Shown: one piece after another, positions 45,589 through 57,512 of the stretch | Layout of the letters: every line of letters starts with the position of its first letter | How positions within the stretch are numbered: position 1 is the stretch's first letter | NCBI RefSeq assembly: GCF_008632125.1 | Contig: NZ_VWRN01000074.1 | Coordinates: forward strand, 34,409-98,408 | Direction: 5' to 3' | DNA from: Cupriavidus cauae | GTDB taxonomy: Bacteria; Pseudomonadota; Gammaproteobacteria; Burkholderiales; Burkholderiaceae | DNA length: 64,000 nt | Translations under genes and position numbers: made by a program | The notes under the pieces: model-generated | What the model was told of the DNA's origin: nothing | What the model saw: the letters and a program-made list of their open reading frames with translations, nothing else | The model's database searches: none

Positions 45589-46572
45589 ATGGCTGTATTC
45601 ACCACGGTCTCGCACGACGAGATCGCGCAATGGCTGCTCGACTACGACCTCGGTACGCTGCGCGCGCTGCGCGGCATTCCCTCGGGCATCGAGAACAGCA
45701 ATTTCTTCGTGACGATGGAGCGGGACGGCCAGACGCGCGACTACGTGCTGACCATCTTCGAGCGGCTGCGCTTCGACCAGTTGCCGTACTACCTGCATCT
45801 GATGGCGCATCTGGCCGAACGCGGCATCCGCGTGCCCGCGCCGATGCCGGGCAAGGACGGCGAGATCCTGCGCACGCTCAAGGGCAAGCCCGCCACCATC
45901 GTCACGCGGCTGCCGGGCAGCTCGCAGCTGGCACCGAACGCGCAGCAATGCGCCGAGGTCGGCGACATGCTGGCGCGCATGCACCTGGCCGGCCGCGGCT
46001 ATCCGCGCCAGCAGCCGAACCTGCGCAGCCTGGCGTGGTGGCGCGAGACGGAAGGGCAGATCCTGCCCTTCCTCGACGACAGCCAGCGCGCGCTGCTGCA
46101 GGACGAGCTCGCGTTCCAGAGCGCGTTCTTTGGCGGCGCAGCCTATGCCGCACTGCCGGGCGGCCCCTGCCATTGCGACCTGTTCCGCGACAACGTGCTG
46201 TTCGAGGACGCCGGCAACGGCCAGTCGCGGCTGGGCGGCTTCTTCGATTTCTACTTCGCCGGCGACGACAAGTGGCTGTTCGATCTGGCCGTGACCGTCA
46301 ACGACTGGTGCATCGACCTGGCCAGCGGCGAGCTGGACGCCCCGCGCGCGACCGCGCTGCTGCGGGCTTATCATGCGGTCAGACCCCTGGACGCGATCGA
46401 GGCCGCGCACTGGCAGCACATGCTGCGGGCCGGAGCGCTGCGCTTCTGGGTCTCGCGGCTGTGGGACTACCATCTGCCGCGCGAGGCCGACATGCTCGAG
46501 CCGCACGACCCGACTCACTTCGAACGCATCCTGCGCCGGCGCATCGCCACCACCGCGCTCCCCTGGACCTGA
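45589..46572 (+). CDS. thrB: Homoserine kinase (APH-fold type)
   Basis: Phosphorylates homoserine on the way to threonine; this is the aminoglycoside-phosphotransferase-like ThrB, not the GHMP type of E. coli. Landmarks are the start MAVFTTVSHDEIAQWLLDYD, the catalytic loop CHCDLFRDNVLFED (Asp and Asn) and the metal-binding Asp in GGFFDFYFAGDDKW. 327 residues, complete. It is preceded by the DUF2782 gene and followed 56 bp later by the BPSS1780-type gene, likely one operon. Confidence 0.95.
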   Translation: MAVFTTVSHDEIAQWLLDYDLGTLRALRGIPSGIENSNFFVTMERDGQTRDYVLTIFERLRFDQLPYYLHLMAHLAERGIRVPAPMPGKDGEILRTLKGKPATIVTRLPGSSQLAPNAQQCAEVGDMLARMHLAGRGYPRQQPNLRSLAWWRETEGQILPFLDDSQRALLQDELAFQSAFFGGAAYAALPGGPCHCDLFRDNVLFEDAGNGQSRLGGFFDFYFAGDDKWLFDLAVTVNDWCIDLASGELDAPRATALLRAYHAVRPLDAIEAAHWQHMLRAGALRFWVSRLWDYHLPREADMLEPHDPTHFERILRRRIATTALPWT

Positions 46573-46628
46573 TGGGCGCCGCCGATGGCAGCCCCTGATC
46601 GCCGCACCTGATTCGGACCCGATTCGTC

Positions 46629-47420
46629 ATGCAACTACTGGAAGTCCCCGCCAAGGAAGGCTACGTCTGGTTCCGCCAGGGTCTGTGGCTGTTCCGCAAG
46701 AACCCGCTGACCTTCCTGATGCTGCTGTTCATCTATCTGATCGCCGCGCAGATCGCCATCTTCATTCCGCTGATCGGCATCGTTGCGCTGCTGGTGGTGA
46801 CGCCGGGCCTGTCGGTCGGCATCATGACCGCGTGCCGCGAGGTGATCCAGAACCGCAAGGTGATGCCCACCGTGCTGCTGGCGGGATATCGCAGCAACGG
46901 CAAGGTGGCCGCGCGCCATCTGCTGATCCTGGGCGCCATCTATGCGGGACTTGTGTTCCTGCTCAGCCTGATCGCCGGCACGCTGGTCGACATGCGCGCG
47001 CTGCTGCCGGTGCTGCTCAAGGAAGAGCCGCCGACCCCGGAGGCGATCCGCCAGCTGTATTACGCGCTGCTGGTAGGGGCGGCGCTGTACACGCCGATCG
47101 CGATGCTGTTCTGGTTCGCGCCGCTGCTGGCCGCCTGGCACAACGTGCCGCCGGTCAAGGCGCTGTTCTTCAGCTGGACCGCGTGCTGGCGCAACCGCGG
47201 GGCCTTCTTCACCTATGCGATGCTGTTCGTGCTGCTGCTGGTGGCGGTGCCCTTCTTCCTGGAGGCGATCTTCAGCGCCTTCGGCGCCGAAGGCGTGCTG
47301 TCCTTCCTGGTGACGCCGTATTCGCTGCTGATGCTGGCGATCCTGTACTGCTCGTTCTACGCGACCTATCGCGGCTGCTTCAACATCGCGCCGCCGAATG
47401 GGGACAGCGCGGCAGCCTGA
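46629..47420 (+). CDS. BPSS1780-family membrane protein
   Basis: A 263-residue polytopic protein with about six hydrophobic helices (LTFLMLLFIYLIAAQIAIF, LIGIVALLVVTPGLSVGIM, HLLILGAIYAGLVFLLSLIA, and three more near the C-terminus). It matches the BPSS1780 family (DUF of YciC-like proteins) of Burkholderiaceae. Function is not established. It ends 15 bp before the convergent uvrD gene. Confidence 0.88.
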   Translation: MQLLEVPAKEGYVWFRQGLWLFRKNPLTFLMLLFIYLIAAQIAIFIPLIGIVALLVVTPGLSVGIMTACREVIQNRKVMPTVLLAGYRSNGKVAARHLLILGAIYAGLVFLLSLIAGTLVDMRALLPVLLKEEPPTPEAIRQLYYALLVGAALYTPIAMLFWFAPLLAAWHNVPPVKALFFSWTACWRNRGAFFTYAMLFVLLLVAVPFFLEAIFSAFGAEGVLSFLVTPYSLLMLAILYCSFYATYRGCFNIAPPNGDSAAA

Positions 47421-47435
47421 CACCACCCACCAGGC

Positions 47436-49796
<2,361 letters not shown>

Positions 49797-49878
49797 CGGG
49801 AGGGGCCTTGAGGAATCGGGCCATTATAACGGCGCGCCTTTCCACGGCCTCGCCGGACGGCTCAGCCGGGGGCCTGCC

Positions 49879-49963
49879 TCAGCCTCCCTCAGCCTCCCTC
49901 AGCCTCCCTCAGCCTCCCTCAGCCTTCCTCAGCCTTCCTCAACCTCCCTCAGCCTCAGCCTCA
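49879..49963 (-). repeat. 10-bp tandem array between the TetR gene and uvrD
   Basis: Eight to nine units of 10 bp, e.g. CCTCCCTCAG. On the minus strand TGA recurs at each of 49879, 49889 ... 49949 and then at 6-bp spacing. The gene's own stop, TAG at 49989, is about 26 bp beyond the array. It lies in the uvrD upstream region. Confidence 0.85.
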
Positions 49964-49988
49964 GCCCGGCCTCGCCCGGCCTCCCGCG

Positions 49989-50693
49989 CTACGGCAGCGC
50001 CGCGTCGTCCAGCCGCTGCGGCTCGAAGCACGGCGCCAGGCAGGCCTTCAGCAGGCGCCGGGCCTCGGCGTGGATGCGCTCGCGCACCGCCTCGTCCTCG
50101 CCCTCGGCCAGGTCCATCAGCGCGGTCAGCACCTCGATCGCGCAGCGCGCAGTCAGGCGGGCATCGTCCTCGGCCACCTGCTGGTGCTGCATCAGCCAGC
50201 GCGCCAGCAGTTCGGCGACCTCGCGGCTGGTGGCATCGTGGATGCGGCGCAGCTCCGGCGACGACTGCATCGCCCGGCGCAGCGCGATGCTGCCCGGCTG
50301 GCGGCTGCGCGCGGTGCGGACCTGGTCGAACACCGCGTCGACCACCGCGCGCCAGTCCTCCACCGCCCCGGCCGAGGGCAGCACCGCCAGCGAATCGGCC
50401 GCGCGCTGGCGCATCTGGTGCTCGAACAGCGCATTGATGACCGACAGCTTGTTGGGAAAGTACTTGTACAGCGTGGCGATATTGATCCCCGCGCGGCTGG
50501 CGATCAGGTTGGTGGTGATCCGCTCGACCCCGACCTCGTCGAGCAGCAACGCGGTGGTATCGAGGATCCGTTCGAAGGTGACCCGGCCGCGCGCCCGCAC
50601 CGGGGCCCGGCGCAGGCGCAGCAGCAGCGGCGCCAGGCTGTGGCCTGGGGCGCCGCCCTGATTGTGTTCGTTCTCGTTCTGGTTCATGTCCAT
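49989..50693 (-). CDS. TetR-family transcriptional regulator
   Basis: A 234-residue TetR repressor. Its helix-turn-helix is RITTNLIASRAGINIATLYKYFPNKLSVINALFEHQ at about residues 65-100, after a 40-residue disordered start (MDMNQNENEHNQGGAPG). The C-terminal ligand domain is not diagnostic. The ATG at 50693 or 50687 is the most likely start. It diverges from valS across a 365-bp gap, but valS is a housekeeping gene, so the target is probably elsewhere. Confidence 0.85.
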   Translation of the reverse strand: MDMNQNENEHNQGGAPGHSLAPLLLRLRRAPVRARGRVTFERILDTTALLLDEVGVERITTNLIASRAGINIATLYKYFPNKLSVINALFEHQMRQRAADSLAVLPSAGAVEDWRAVVDAVFDQVRTARSRQPGSIALRRAMQSSPELRRIHDATSREVAELLARWLMQHQQVAEDDARLTARCAIEVLTALMDLAEGEDEAVRERIHAEARRLLKACLAPCFEPQRLDDAALP

Positions 50694-51058
50694 GACCCGG
50701 CCGTCGGCCGACTGCACGCCGGGGGCCCGCCCGCGCCCCGGCAACCCGCCCGGACCGCCATGCGGCGTCCCCTGCCCGAGCCCCCAACGCAGACGATAGG
50801 CCCGGCGGCCTGCCGCGACCGTGCTCTAGCGAACGCATCGGCGTCCACGGAGCGGCGATACTGCGGTTTGTCCTGCGGTGGATGTGGAGGCGGCGCGCGG
50901 CGGGCAGGCGCGCCCCGCAAGGGCATTTTGGGCGTCACCGAGCGGGCTCCCCTATAATTTAGGGCTTGTCTCCCTTTGGCCGCGCCCTGCAGGCGCGCAC
51001 CAGACCGCGAGAGCCGCACCGGCTCGCCGGCCTTCACGCATCGATCGACATCCCAAGC
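50694..51058. promoter_or_regulatory. TetR-valS intergenic region with a -10 element for valS
   Basis: The 365-bp gap contains TATAAT at 50953-50958, a consensus -10, without an equally good -35 (TTGGGC lies 19 bp upstream). It would give a 95-nt leader for valS. No TetR operator or attenuator was recognised. Confidence 0.5.
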
Positions 51059-53926
51059 ATGACCGCCCAAGACCAGTCCCTAGCCAAGAGCTTCGAACCC
51101 GCCGCCATCGAGGCCAAATGGGGCCCCGAGTGGGAAAAACGGGGCATCGCCAGGCCCACCCTCGACCCGGACCGGCCCGATTTCGCCATCCAGCTGCCGC
51201 CGCCCAACGTCACCGGCACGCTGCACATGGGACACGCGTTCAACCAGACCATCATGGACGGCCTGGCACGGCACGCGCGCATGCGGGGCGCCAACACGCT
51301 GTGGGTGCCCGGGACCGACCACGCCGGCATCGCCACGCAGATCGTGGTCGAGCGCCAGCTCGATGCGCAGGGCGTCTCGCGCCACGACCTCGGCCGCGAG
51401 GCTTTCGTGCAGAAGGTCTGGGCCTGGAAGGAGGAATCGGGCTCGACCATCACGCGGCAGGTGCGGCGCATGGGCGCGTCGATCGACTGGAGCCGCGAAT
51501 ATTTCACGATGGACCCGAAGATGTCGCGCGTGGTCACCGAGGTATTCGTGCGCCTGCACGAGCAGGGGCTGATCTACCGGGGCAAGCGGCTGGTCAACTG
51601 GGACCCGGTGCTGGGCACCGCCGTGTCCGATCTGGAAGTCGAGAGCGTCGAGGAGGAAGGCTCGCTCTGGCATATCCGCTATCCGCTGGTCGAGCCGGAT
51701 ACGCGCACGGGGCTGACCCATCTGACGGTGGCCACCACCCGCCCGGAAACGATGCTGGGCGACGTCGCGCTGATGGTCCATCCCGAGGACGAGCGCTACG
51801 CGCACCTGATCGGCAAGATGGCGAAGCTGCCGCTGACCGATCGCGAGATCCCGGTGATTGCCGACGACTACGTCGACCGCGAATTCGGCACCGGCGTGGT
51901 CAAGGTCACGCCGGGCCATGACTTCAACGACTATGCGGTGGGCCAGCGCCACAACCTGCCGCAGCTGTCGGTGCTGACCCTCGACGCGAAGATCGCCGAT
52001 GGCGCGCCCGCGCAATACGTCGGCCTGGACCGCTTCGAGGCGCGCCGCCGCATCGTCGCCGACCTCGACGCGCAGGGCCTGCTGGTCGAGGTCAAGAAGC
52101 ACAAGCTGATGACGCCGAAGAGCGAGCGCACCGGCAGCGTGATCGAGCCGATGCTGACCGACCAGTGGTTCGTCGCGATGAGCAAGCCGGCGCCGGAAGG
52201 CACCTTCTACCCCGGCCGCTCGATCGCCGAGGTCGCGCTCGACGCCGTGCAGAGCGGCGAGATCCGCCTGATCCCCGAGAACTGGGTCAGCACCTACAAC
52301 CAGTGGCTGGCCAATATCCAGGACTGGTGCATCTCGCGCCAGCTGTGGTGGGGCCACCAGATCCCGGCCTGGTACGACGAGGCCGGCAACTGCTACGTCG
52401 CGCGCACCGAAGAGGAAGCGCGCGCGCAGGCGCAGGCCGCCGGCTTCGCCGGGCCGCTGCGCCGCGACGAGGACGTGCTCGACACCTGGTTCTCCTCGGC
52501 GCTGGTGCCGTTCTCCTCGCTGGGCTGGCCCGAGCAGACGCCCGAACTGCAGCACTTCCTGCCGTCGTCGGTGCTGGTTACCGGGTACGACATCATCTTC
52601 TTCTGGGTCGCGCGCATGGTCATGATGACCAAGCACTTCACCGGCCAGGTCCCGTTCAAGGACGTGTACGTGCACGGCCTGGTGCGCGACTTCGAAGGCA
52701 AGAAGATGAGCAAGTCCGAGGGCAACACGCTCGACCCGGTCGACCTGATCGACGGCATCGAGCTGCCCGAACTGCTGAAGAAGCGCACCACCGGCCTGCG
52801 CCGGCCCAAGGATGCGCCGAAGATCGAAGCGAAGACGAAGAAGGAATTCCCCAACGGCATTCCGGCCTTCGGCGCCGACGCGCTGCGCTTCACCTTCGCC
52901 TCGCTGGCCACGCTGGGCCGCAACATCAACTTCGACACCGGCCGCTGCGAAGGCTACCGCAACTTCTGCAACAAGCTGTGGAACGCGACCCGCTTCGTGC
53001 TGATGAACACCGAGGGGCACGACTGCGGCATGGGGCCGTGCAACCAGGACTGCGGTCCGGACGGCTACCTCGACTTCTCGCAGGCCGACCGCTGGATCGT
53101 GTCGTTGCTGCAGCGGGTCGAGGCCGAGGTCGAGAAGGGCTTCGGCGAATACCGATTCGACAATATCGCCAACGCGATCTACAAGTTCGTCTGGGACGAG
53201 TACTGCGACTGGTACCTGGAACTGGCCAAGGTGCAGATCCAGAACGGCACGCCGGCGCAGCAGCGCGCCACGCGCCGCACGCTGCTGCGCGTGCTCGAGA
53301 CCGTGCTGCGGCTCGCGCATCCGATCATCCCGTTCATCACCGAGGAACTGTGGCAGAAGGTCGGCCCGCTGGCCGGTCGCGGCAAGGGCGACGGCAGCGA
53401 ATCGATCGCGTTGCAGCCCTACCCGCTCGCCGCCGCCGCGAAGATCGACGAAACGGCCGAGGCCTGGGTCGCGCAACTGAAGGCGATGGTCGATGCCTGC
53501 CGCAATTTGCGCGGCGAAATGAACATCTCGCCGGCGCAGCGGATCCCGCTGTACGCGCATGGCGACAACGCCTTCCTGCACGCGGCAAAGAACTATATCC
53601 AGGCGCTGGCGAAACTTTCCGAGGTTCGCGTCTTCGAAGACGAGCAGACCCTGATGGCCGAAGGCGCCGGTGCGCCGGTCGCCATCGTCGGCGGCAGTCA
53701 CCTGCTGCTGAAGATCGAGATCGACGTCGCCGCCGAACGCGTGCGCCTCGGCAAGGAGATCCAGCGCATCGGCGGCGAGATCGCCAAGGCCCGCGGCAAG
53801 CTGGCCAACGAGAGCTTCGTGGCCAAGGCGCCGGCCGCGGTGGTCGAACAGGAAAACCAGCGGCTGGCCGATTTCGAGCAGACGCTGGCCAAGCTGCAGG
53901 ACCAGTTGCAACGGCTGCCGGCATGA
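51059..53926 (+). CDS. valS: Valyl-tRNA synthetase
   Basis: Class I synthetase charging tRNA(Val), with an editing domain against threonine. HIGH motif is TLHMGHAFNQ near residue 58; KMSKS motif is GKKMSKSEGN near residue 555; the editing domain (TVATTRPETMLGDVA) is intact, and the C-terminal coiled coil (ERVRLGKEIQRIGGEI) is typical. 955 residues, family length. Translation starts at ATG 51059 (MTAQDQSLAKSF); the frame open upstream to 50966 is the leader. Confidence 0.97.
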   Translation: MTAQDQSLAKSFEPAAIEAKWGPEWEKRGIARPTLDPDRPDFAIQLPPPNVTGTLHMGHAFNQTIMDGLARHARMRGANTLWVPGTDHAGIATQIVVERQLDAQGVSRHDLGREAFVQKVWAWKEESGSTITRQVRRMGASIDWSREYFTMDPKMSRVVTEVFVRLHEQGLIYRGKRLVNWDPVLGTAVSDLEVESVEEEGSLWHIRYPLVEPDTRTGLTHLTVATTRPETMLGDVALMVHPEDERYAHLIGKMAKLPLTDREIPVIADDYVDREFGTGVVKVTPGHDFNDYAVGQRHNLPQLSVLTLDAKIADGAPAQYVGLDRFEARRRIVADLDAQGLLVEVKKHKLMTPKSERTGSVIEPMLTDQWFVAMSKPAPEGTFYPGRSIAEVALDAVQSGEIRLIPENWVSTYNQWLANIQDWCISRQLWWGHQIPAWYDEAGNCYVARTEEEARAQAQAAGFAGPLRRDEDVLDTWFSSALVPFSSLGWPEQTPELQHFLPSSVLVTGYDIIFFWVARMVMMTKHFTGQVPFKDVYVHGLVRDFEGKKMSKSEGNTLDPVDLIDGIELPELLKKRTTGLRRPKDAPKIEAKTKKEFPNGIPAFGADALRFTFASLATLGRNINFDTGRCEGYRNFCNKLWNATRFVLMNTEGHDCGMGPCNQDCGPDGYLDFSQADRWIVSLLQRVEAEVEKGFGEYRFDNIANAIYKFVWDEYCDWYLELAKVQIQNGTPAQQRATRRTLLRVLETVLRLAHPIIPFITEELWQKVGPLAGRGKGDGSESIALQPYPLAAAAKIDETAEAWVAQLKAMVDACRNLRGEMNISPAQRIPLYAHGDNAFLHAAKNYIQALAKLSEVRVFEDEQTLMAEGAGAPVAIVGGSHLLLKIEIDVAAERVRLGKEIQRIGGEIAKARGKLANESFVAKAPAAVVEQENQRLADFEQTLAKLQDQLQRLPA

Positions 53927-54069
53927 GGTCGACACCCACCGCGTTCGCGTCGGTGGCGGCCTCGATGTCGGTGTCCGTGCCGGCGGCAGTGCCGGCAGCG
54001 CGGTCCAGGGCATGCGCCTTGCTTTAACGCAAGGCTGACGACATCAAAAACTGAGAAGGAGCCTCTTTT

Positions 54070-54939
54070 ATGGAAACCCGCGTCACCAAGGCCGTATTCC
54101 CGGTAGCCGGGCTCGGCACCCGTTTCCTGCCCGCTACCAAGGCGAGCCCCAAGGAAATGCTGCCCGTGGTGGACAAGCCGCTGATCCAGTATGCGGTCGA
54201 AGAGGCGATGGCCGCCGGCATCACGGAGATGATCTTTGTGACGGGCCGCTCCAAGCGTGCGATCGAGGACCATTTCGACAAGGCCTACGAGCTCGAGGTC
54301 GAGCTGGAGGCGAAGAACAAGCAGGCGCTGCTCGAGGTGGTCCGCTCGATCAAGCCGTCGCATGTGGAATGCTTCTACGTGCGCCAGCCCGAGGCGCTCG
54401 GCCTGGGCCATGCGGTGCTGTGCGCCGAGAAGCTGGTCGGCGACGCGCCCTTCGCCGTGATGCTGGCGGACGACCTGCTCGACGGCCAGCCGCCGGTGAT
54501 GAAGCAGATGGTCGACCTCTACAATCATTACAACTGCTCCATCCTGGGTGTGGAAGAAATTGCACCCGAGCAGAGTAAATCTTACGGCGTGGTCGATGGC
54601 CGCGAGTGGGACGAAGGCGTGATCAAGGTCGCCGGCATCGTCGAGAAGCCGGACCCGGAAGTGGCACCGTCGAACCTGGGCGTGGTCGGCCGCTATATCC
54701 TGACCCCGCGCATCTTCGAACATATCCGCAACCTGAAGCCGGGCGCCGGCGGCGAATTCCAGCTGACCGACGCGATCCAGTCGCTGCTCGGCCAGGAACA
54801 GGTGCTGGCCTACCGCTACCAGGGCGTGCGCTACGACTGCGGCAGCAAGCTCGGCTATCTGAAGGCGATGGTCGAGTTCGCGCTGAAGCATCCCGAGGTG
54901 CGCGACGAGTTCGGCAGCTATCTGCGCGAGCGGATCTGA
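54070..54939 (+). CDS. galU: UTP-glucose-1-phosphate uridylyltransferase
   Basis: Makes UDP-glucose for polysaccharides and cell-surface sugars. The nucleotide-binding start VTKAVFPVAGLGTRFLPATKASPKEMLPVVDKP is canonical; the metal site is AVMLADDLLDG; the C-terminal YDCGSKLGYLKA is present. 289 residues. A strong AGGAG lies 11 bp before the ATG. A terminator follows at 55033. Confidence 0.96.
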   Translation: METRVTKAVFPVAGLGTRFLPATKASPKEMLPVVDKPLIQYAVEEAMAAGITEMIFVTGRSKRAIEDHFDKAYELEVELEAKNKQALLEVVRSIKPSHVECFYVRQPEALGLGHAVLCAEKLVGDAPFAVMLADDLLDGQPPVMKQMVDLYNHYNCSILGVEEIAPEQSKSYGVVDGREWDEGVIKVAGIVEKPDPEVAPSNLGVVGRYILTPRIFEHIRNLKPGAGGEFQLTDAIQSLLGQEQVLAYRYQGVRYDCGSKLGYLKAMVEFALKHPEVRDEFGSYLRERI

Positions 54940-55032
54940 GGCGTTTGGGCGGACGATTGTCCGGACAAGGGCGCCTGCGTTGGCGGGCGCCCTCGCCCAG
55001 CCCTCGCCCGCCCTCTCCCAACCTCCAAAACA

Positions 55033-55054
55033 AAAGCCGCCCGAGGGCGGCTTT
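55033..55054. terminator. Terminator between galU and the TusA-like gene
   Basis: AAAGCCGCCC-GA-GGGCGGCTTT, a perfect 10-bp stem between convergent galU and the TusA-like gene; T-runs short on both strands. Confidence 0.8.
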
Positions 55055-55107
55055 GTCGTCTGCGGCCCGAACTGCGGGACCGCTCGGTTGCTGGCCTGCT
55101 CGCCCGC

Positions 55108-55335
55108 TTACCGGCGCTTCATGTAGAACACGAACACCTTGTCGACCTCCTGGTGCGACAGCAGCTCGTTGCCGGTCTGCTTGGCGAAGGCCTGGAAGTC
55201 GCGGGTCGCGCCCGGGTCGGTGGCCAGCACCTTCAGCACTTCTCCGCTCGCCATATCGGCCAGCGCCTTCTTGGTCCGCAAAATCGGCAGCGGGCAGTTC
55301 AGCCCGCGCGCGTCCACTTCCTTCTGGAACTCCAT
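55108..55335 (-). CDS. TusA/SirA-family sulfur carrier protein
   Basis: A 75-residue TusA-like protein. The catalytic Cys is in ARGLNCPLPILRTKKAL near residue 14, the family signature; the rest (EVLKVLATDPGATRDFQAF, GNELLSHQE) is typical. TusA relays sulfur from IscS for tRNA 2-thiouridine, but paralogues serve other sulfur-transfer paths, so the exact role is open. ATG 55335 (MEFQKEVDARG). Confidence 0.93.
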   Translation of the reverse strand: MEFQKEVDARGLNCPLPILRTKKALADMASGEVLKVLATDPGATRDFQAFAKQTGNELLSHQEVDKVFVFYMKRR

Positions 55336-55390
55336 GGTCTCTTCCTTGTTTCCCTGGTATGGGCGATGTCGGCAAGCCTTCCCTGAGGCT

Positions 55391-55978
55391 TCATGGCCGG
55401 TATTGTAGCGTCGCGCCGGCGCCCTCCGCCCGCGCGGCCTGGCGCGGGTCGGGAATGTCCTCGCCGGTCTGGCGGTCGAAGAAGCGCACCGGATAGCCGC
55501 GCGCGGCCAGCCAGTCGGCCACCGCGAAGCCGGTGCCCGCATTCCAGATCCGCATCTTTTCCGGCGCCACCAGCTTGTAGTCGGCCAGCTCCTCCGACAG
55601 CGCGATGGTGCCGGTCGCGCGCACGTGGTAGGCGATGATCAGCTCGTTCTTGCGCATGAATTCGTAGACGCCGATCAGCGAAACCGATTGCGCATCGAGA
55701 TTGGTCTCTTCCTTCAGCTCGCGCGCCACGCCCGCCTCCGGCGTTTCGTCGCGCTCCAGAAAGCCGGTGACCAGCGCGTACATCGACGGCGGCCACGCGG
55801 CATTGCGCGCCAGCAGCAGCTTGCCCTCGTACTCGACCACCGCGGCCAGCACCGGCAGCGGGTTGTCCCACTGCACGAACTGGCAGCCGTCCTGCACGCA
55901 GGCCATGCGTTCGCGCCCGGACATCGGCAGCGCCATCAGCGGCGTGCCGCAGTGGGGACAGTAGCGATAGGAGGGCAT
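55391..55978 (-). CDS. Nudix hydrolase with N-terminal zinc ribbon
   Basis: A 195-residue protein. A zinc-ribbon-like start (YCPHCGTPLMAL then CVQDGC) precedes a Nudix domain with box GFLERDETPEAGVARELKEETN at about residues 90-112 (G-x5-E-x7-REUxEE). NADH pyrophosphatases (NudC) share this layout, but this protein is shorter and lacks the full NudC N-domain. ATG 55978 begins MPSYRYCPHC. Confidence 0.9.
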   Translation of the reverse strand: MPSYRYCPHCGTPLMALPMSGRERMACVQDGCQFVQWDNPLPVLAAVVEYEGKLLLARNAAWPPSMYALVTGFLERDETPEAGVARELKEETNLDAQSVSLIGVYEFMRKNELIIAYHVRATGTIALSEELADYKLVAPEKMRIWNAGTGFAVADWLAARGYPVRFFDRQTGEDIPDPRQAARAEGAGATLQYRP

Positions 55979-56047
55979 GGCTCGATTTCCTGTTCGATGG
56001 CGCAAGGCGCCGGGGTCAGACAACGGTCCATATGGACATGCCGACAA

Positions 56048-56106
56048 TCACGTGCCGGCAAGCGGGCGCCGGCATCCACACGCCGGCATCCACACGCCCG
56101 CAATCA
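56048..56106 (-). repeat. 14-bp repeat beginning at the threonine aldolase stop codon
   Basis: Four to five degenerate 14-bp units back from the gene's stop at 56104. TGA is kept at 56104 and 56048 (56 bp apart, four units); units at 56090 and 56076 read TGG and that at 56062 is lost. Typical unit GCCGGCATCCACAC. This is the weakest of the stop-anchored arrays. Confidence 0.55.
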
Positions 56107-57135
56107 CGCGGCGCAGACCTCGCGCATGTCGGCCGCCAGCGCTTCGACCGTCTCGGGCCGCAGGTCCCACGAGCACATGAAGCGGCAGCCGCCGGCGCCG
56201 ATGAAGGTATAGAAGCGCCAGCCGCGCCCGCGCAGCGCCTCGATCGCCGGCAGCGGCAGCTCGGCGAACACGGCGTTGGCCTGCGTCGGGAACATGATGC
56301 GCACGCCGGGAATGCCGGCGATGCAATCGTGCAGCAGCTGCGCCATCGCATTGGCATGGCGGGCGTTGGCCAGCCACACGTCGTTCTCCAGCAGCCCCAG
56401 CCACGGCGCGGAGATGAAGCGCATCTTCGAGGCCAGCTGCCCGGCCTGCTTGACGCGATAGGCAAAGTCCTCGGCCAGCTTGCGGTCGAAGAACACCACC
56501 GCCTCCCCGACCGGCAGGCCGTTCTTGGTGCCGCCGAAGCACAGCACGTCGACGCCCGCGCGCCAGGTGATCTCGGACGGATGCACGCCCAGCGACGCCA
56601 CCGCGTTGGCAAAGCGCGCCCCGTCCATATGGACCCGCAGCTGCCGCCGCTTGGCGATGGCCGAGATCGCGCGCACTTCCTCGACCGTATAGACGGTGCC
56701 GACCTCGGTCGACTGCGTCAGCGACACGACCTTGGGCTTCGGATAGTGGATGTCGCTGCGGCGCGTGACCAGCGCCTCGACCGCATCCGGCGTCAGCTTG
56801 CCGTGGGCGCCCGGCGCGGTCAGCAGCTTCGAGCCGTTGGAGAAGAACTCCGGCCCGCCGCACTCGTCGGTCTCGATATGCGCCAGCTCGTGACAGATCA
56901 CGGAGTGATACGACTGGCACAGCGCCGACAGCGCCAGCGAATTGGCCGCCGTGCCGTTGAATACGAAGAACACCTCGCAATCGGTCTGGAACAGGTCGCG
57001 GATGCGATCGCAGACCTTCTGCGTCCACGAATCGTCGCCATAGGCCTGCTCGTGCCCGCTGCCGTTGGCTTCGAGGAAGTACTTCAGCGATTCCGGGCAG
57101 AAGCCGGCGTAGTTGTCCGAGGCGAAATGCTGCAT
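56104..57135 (-). CDS. ltaE: Low-specificity L-threonine aldolase
   Basis: PLP enzyme cleaving L-threonine or allo-threonine to glycine and acetaldehyde. The fold-type I start MQHFASDNYAGFCPE, Ala/Thr-rich FNGTAANSLALSAL, HMDGARFANAVASL and the PLP lysine in CFGGTKNGLPVGEAV (near residue 203) are present. 343 residues. Start ATG 57135 is the family start. Confidence 0.92.
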   Translation of the reverse strand: MQHFASDNYAGFCPESLKYFLEANGSGHEQAYGDDSWTQKVCDRIRDLFQTDCEVFFVFNGTAANSLALSALCQSYHSVICHELAHIETDECGGPEFFSNGSKLLTAPGAHGKLTPDAVEALVTRRSDIHYPKPKVVSLTQSTEVGTVYTVEEVRAISAIAKRRQLRVHMDGARFANAVASLGVHPSEITWRAGVDVLCFGGTKNGLPVGEAVVFFDRKLAEDFAYRVKQAGQLASKMRFISAPWLGLLENDVWLANARHANAMAQLLHDCIAGIPGVRIMFPTQANAVFAELPLPAIEALRGRGWRFYTFIGAGGCRFMCSWDLRPETVEALAADMREVCAA

Positions 57136-57229
57136 GACGGTTCCGTACAGGGGCGCGAGGCGCCGGTTCGTGGATGCCCGGAGAAGGAACGATGACCAGG
57201 AACGATGGCGAGGACGATGTCGACGGGCG

Positions 57230-57418
57230 TTACTTCTTGTCGGCCCACAGCTCGCCGCCGGTGGCCCAGTTCTCGCGCTTGACGTCGGTGATGATGATGT
57301 CGACCGCGCCGGCCGAGCAGCCGAGGGTTTCGCAGGTGACACGGGTCACTTCCTCGACGAACTTGCGCTTCTGCTCGATGGTGCGGCCCTCGAACATCTC
57401 TACGTGGAAAGTCGGCAT
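57230..57418 (-). CDS. 4-Oxalocrotonate tautomerase-like protein
   Basis: A 62-residue tautomerase. The catalytic Pro1 follows the initiator Met (MPTFHVEMFEGRTIEQKRK), and the family's typical central segment VEEVTRVTCETLG is present. Such enzymes act in catechol meta-cleavage or on other enols; substrate unknown. It lies 94 bp upstream of ltaE on the same strand. Confidence 0.9.
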   Translation of the reverse strand: MPTFHVEMFEGRTIEQKRKFVEEVTRVTCETLGCSAGAVDIIITDVKRENWATGGELWADKK

Positions 57419-57512
57419 GGATGGCTCCTGTTGTTATGGATGAATGGTGCAAGGACTGAAGCGGGCGCTGCCCTGCGTTGCGCTTGCTCGCGCTGCGTGG
57501 CACCCGTCGCGC

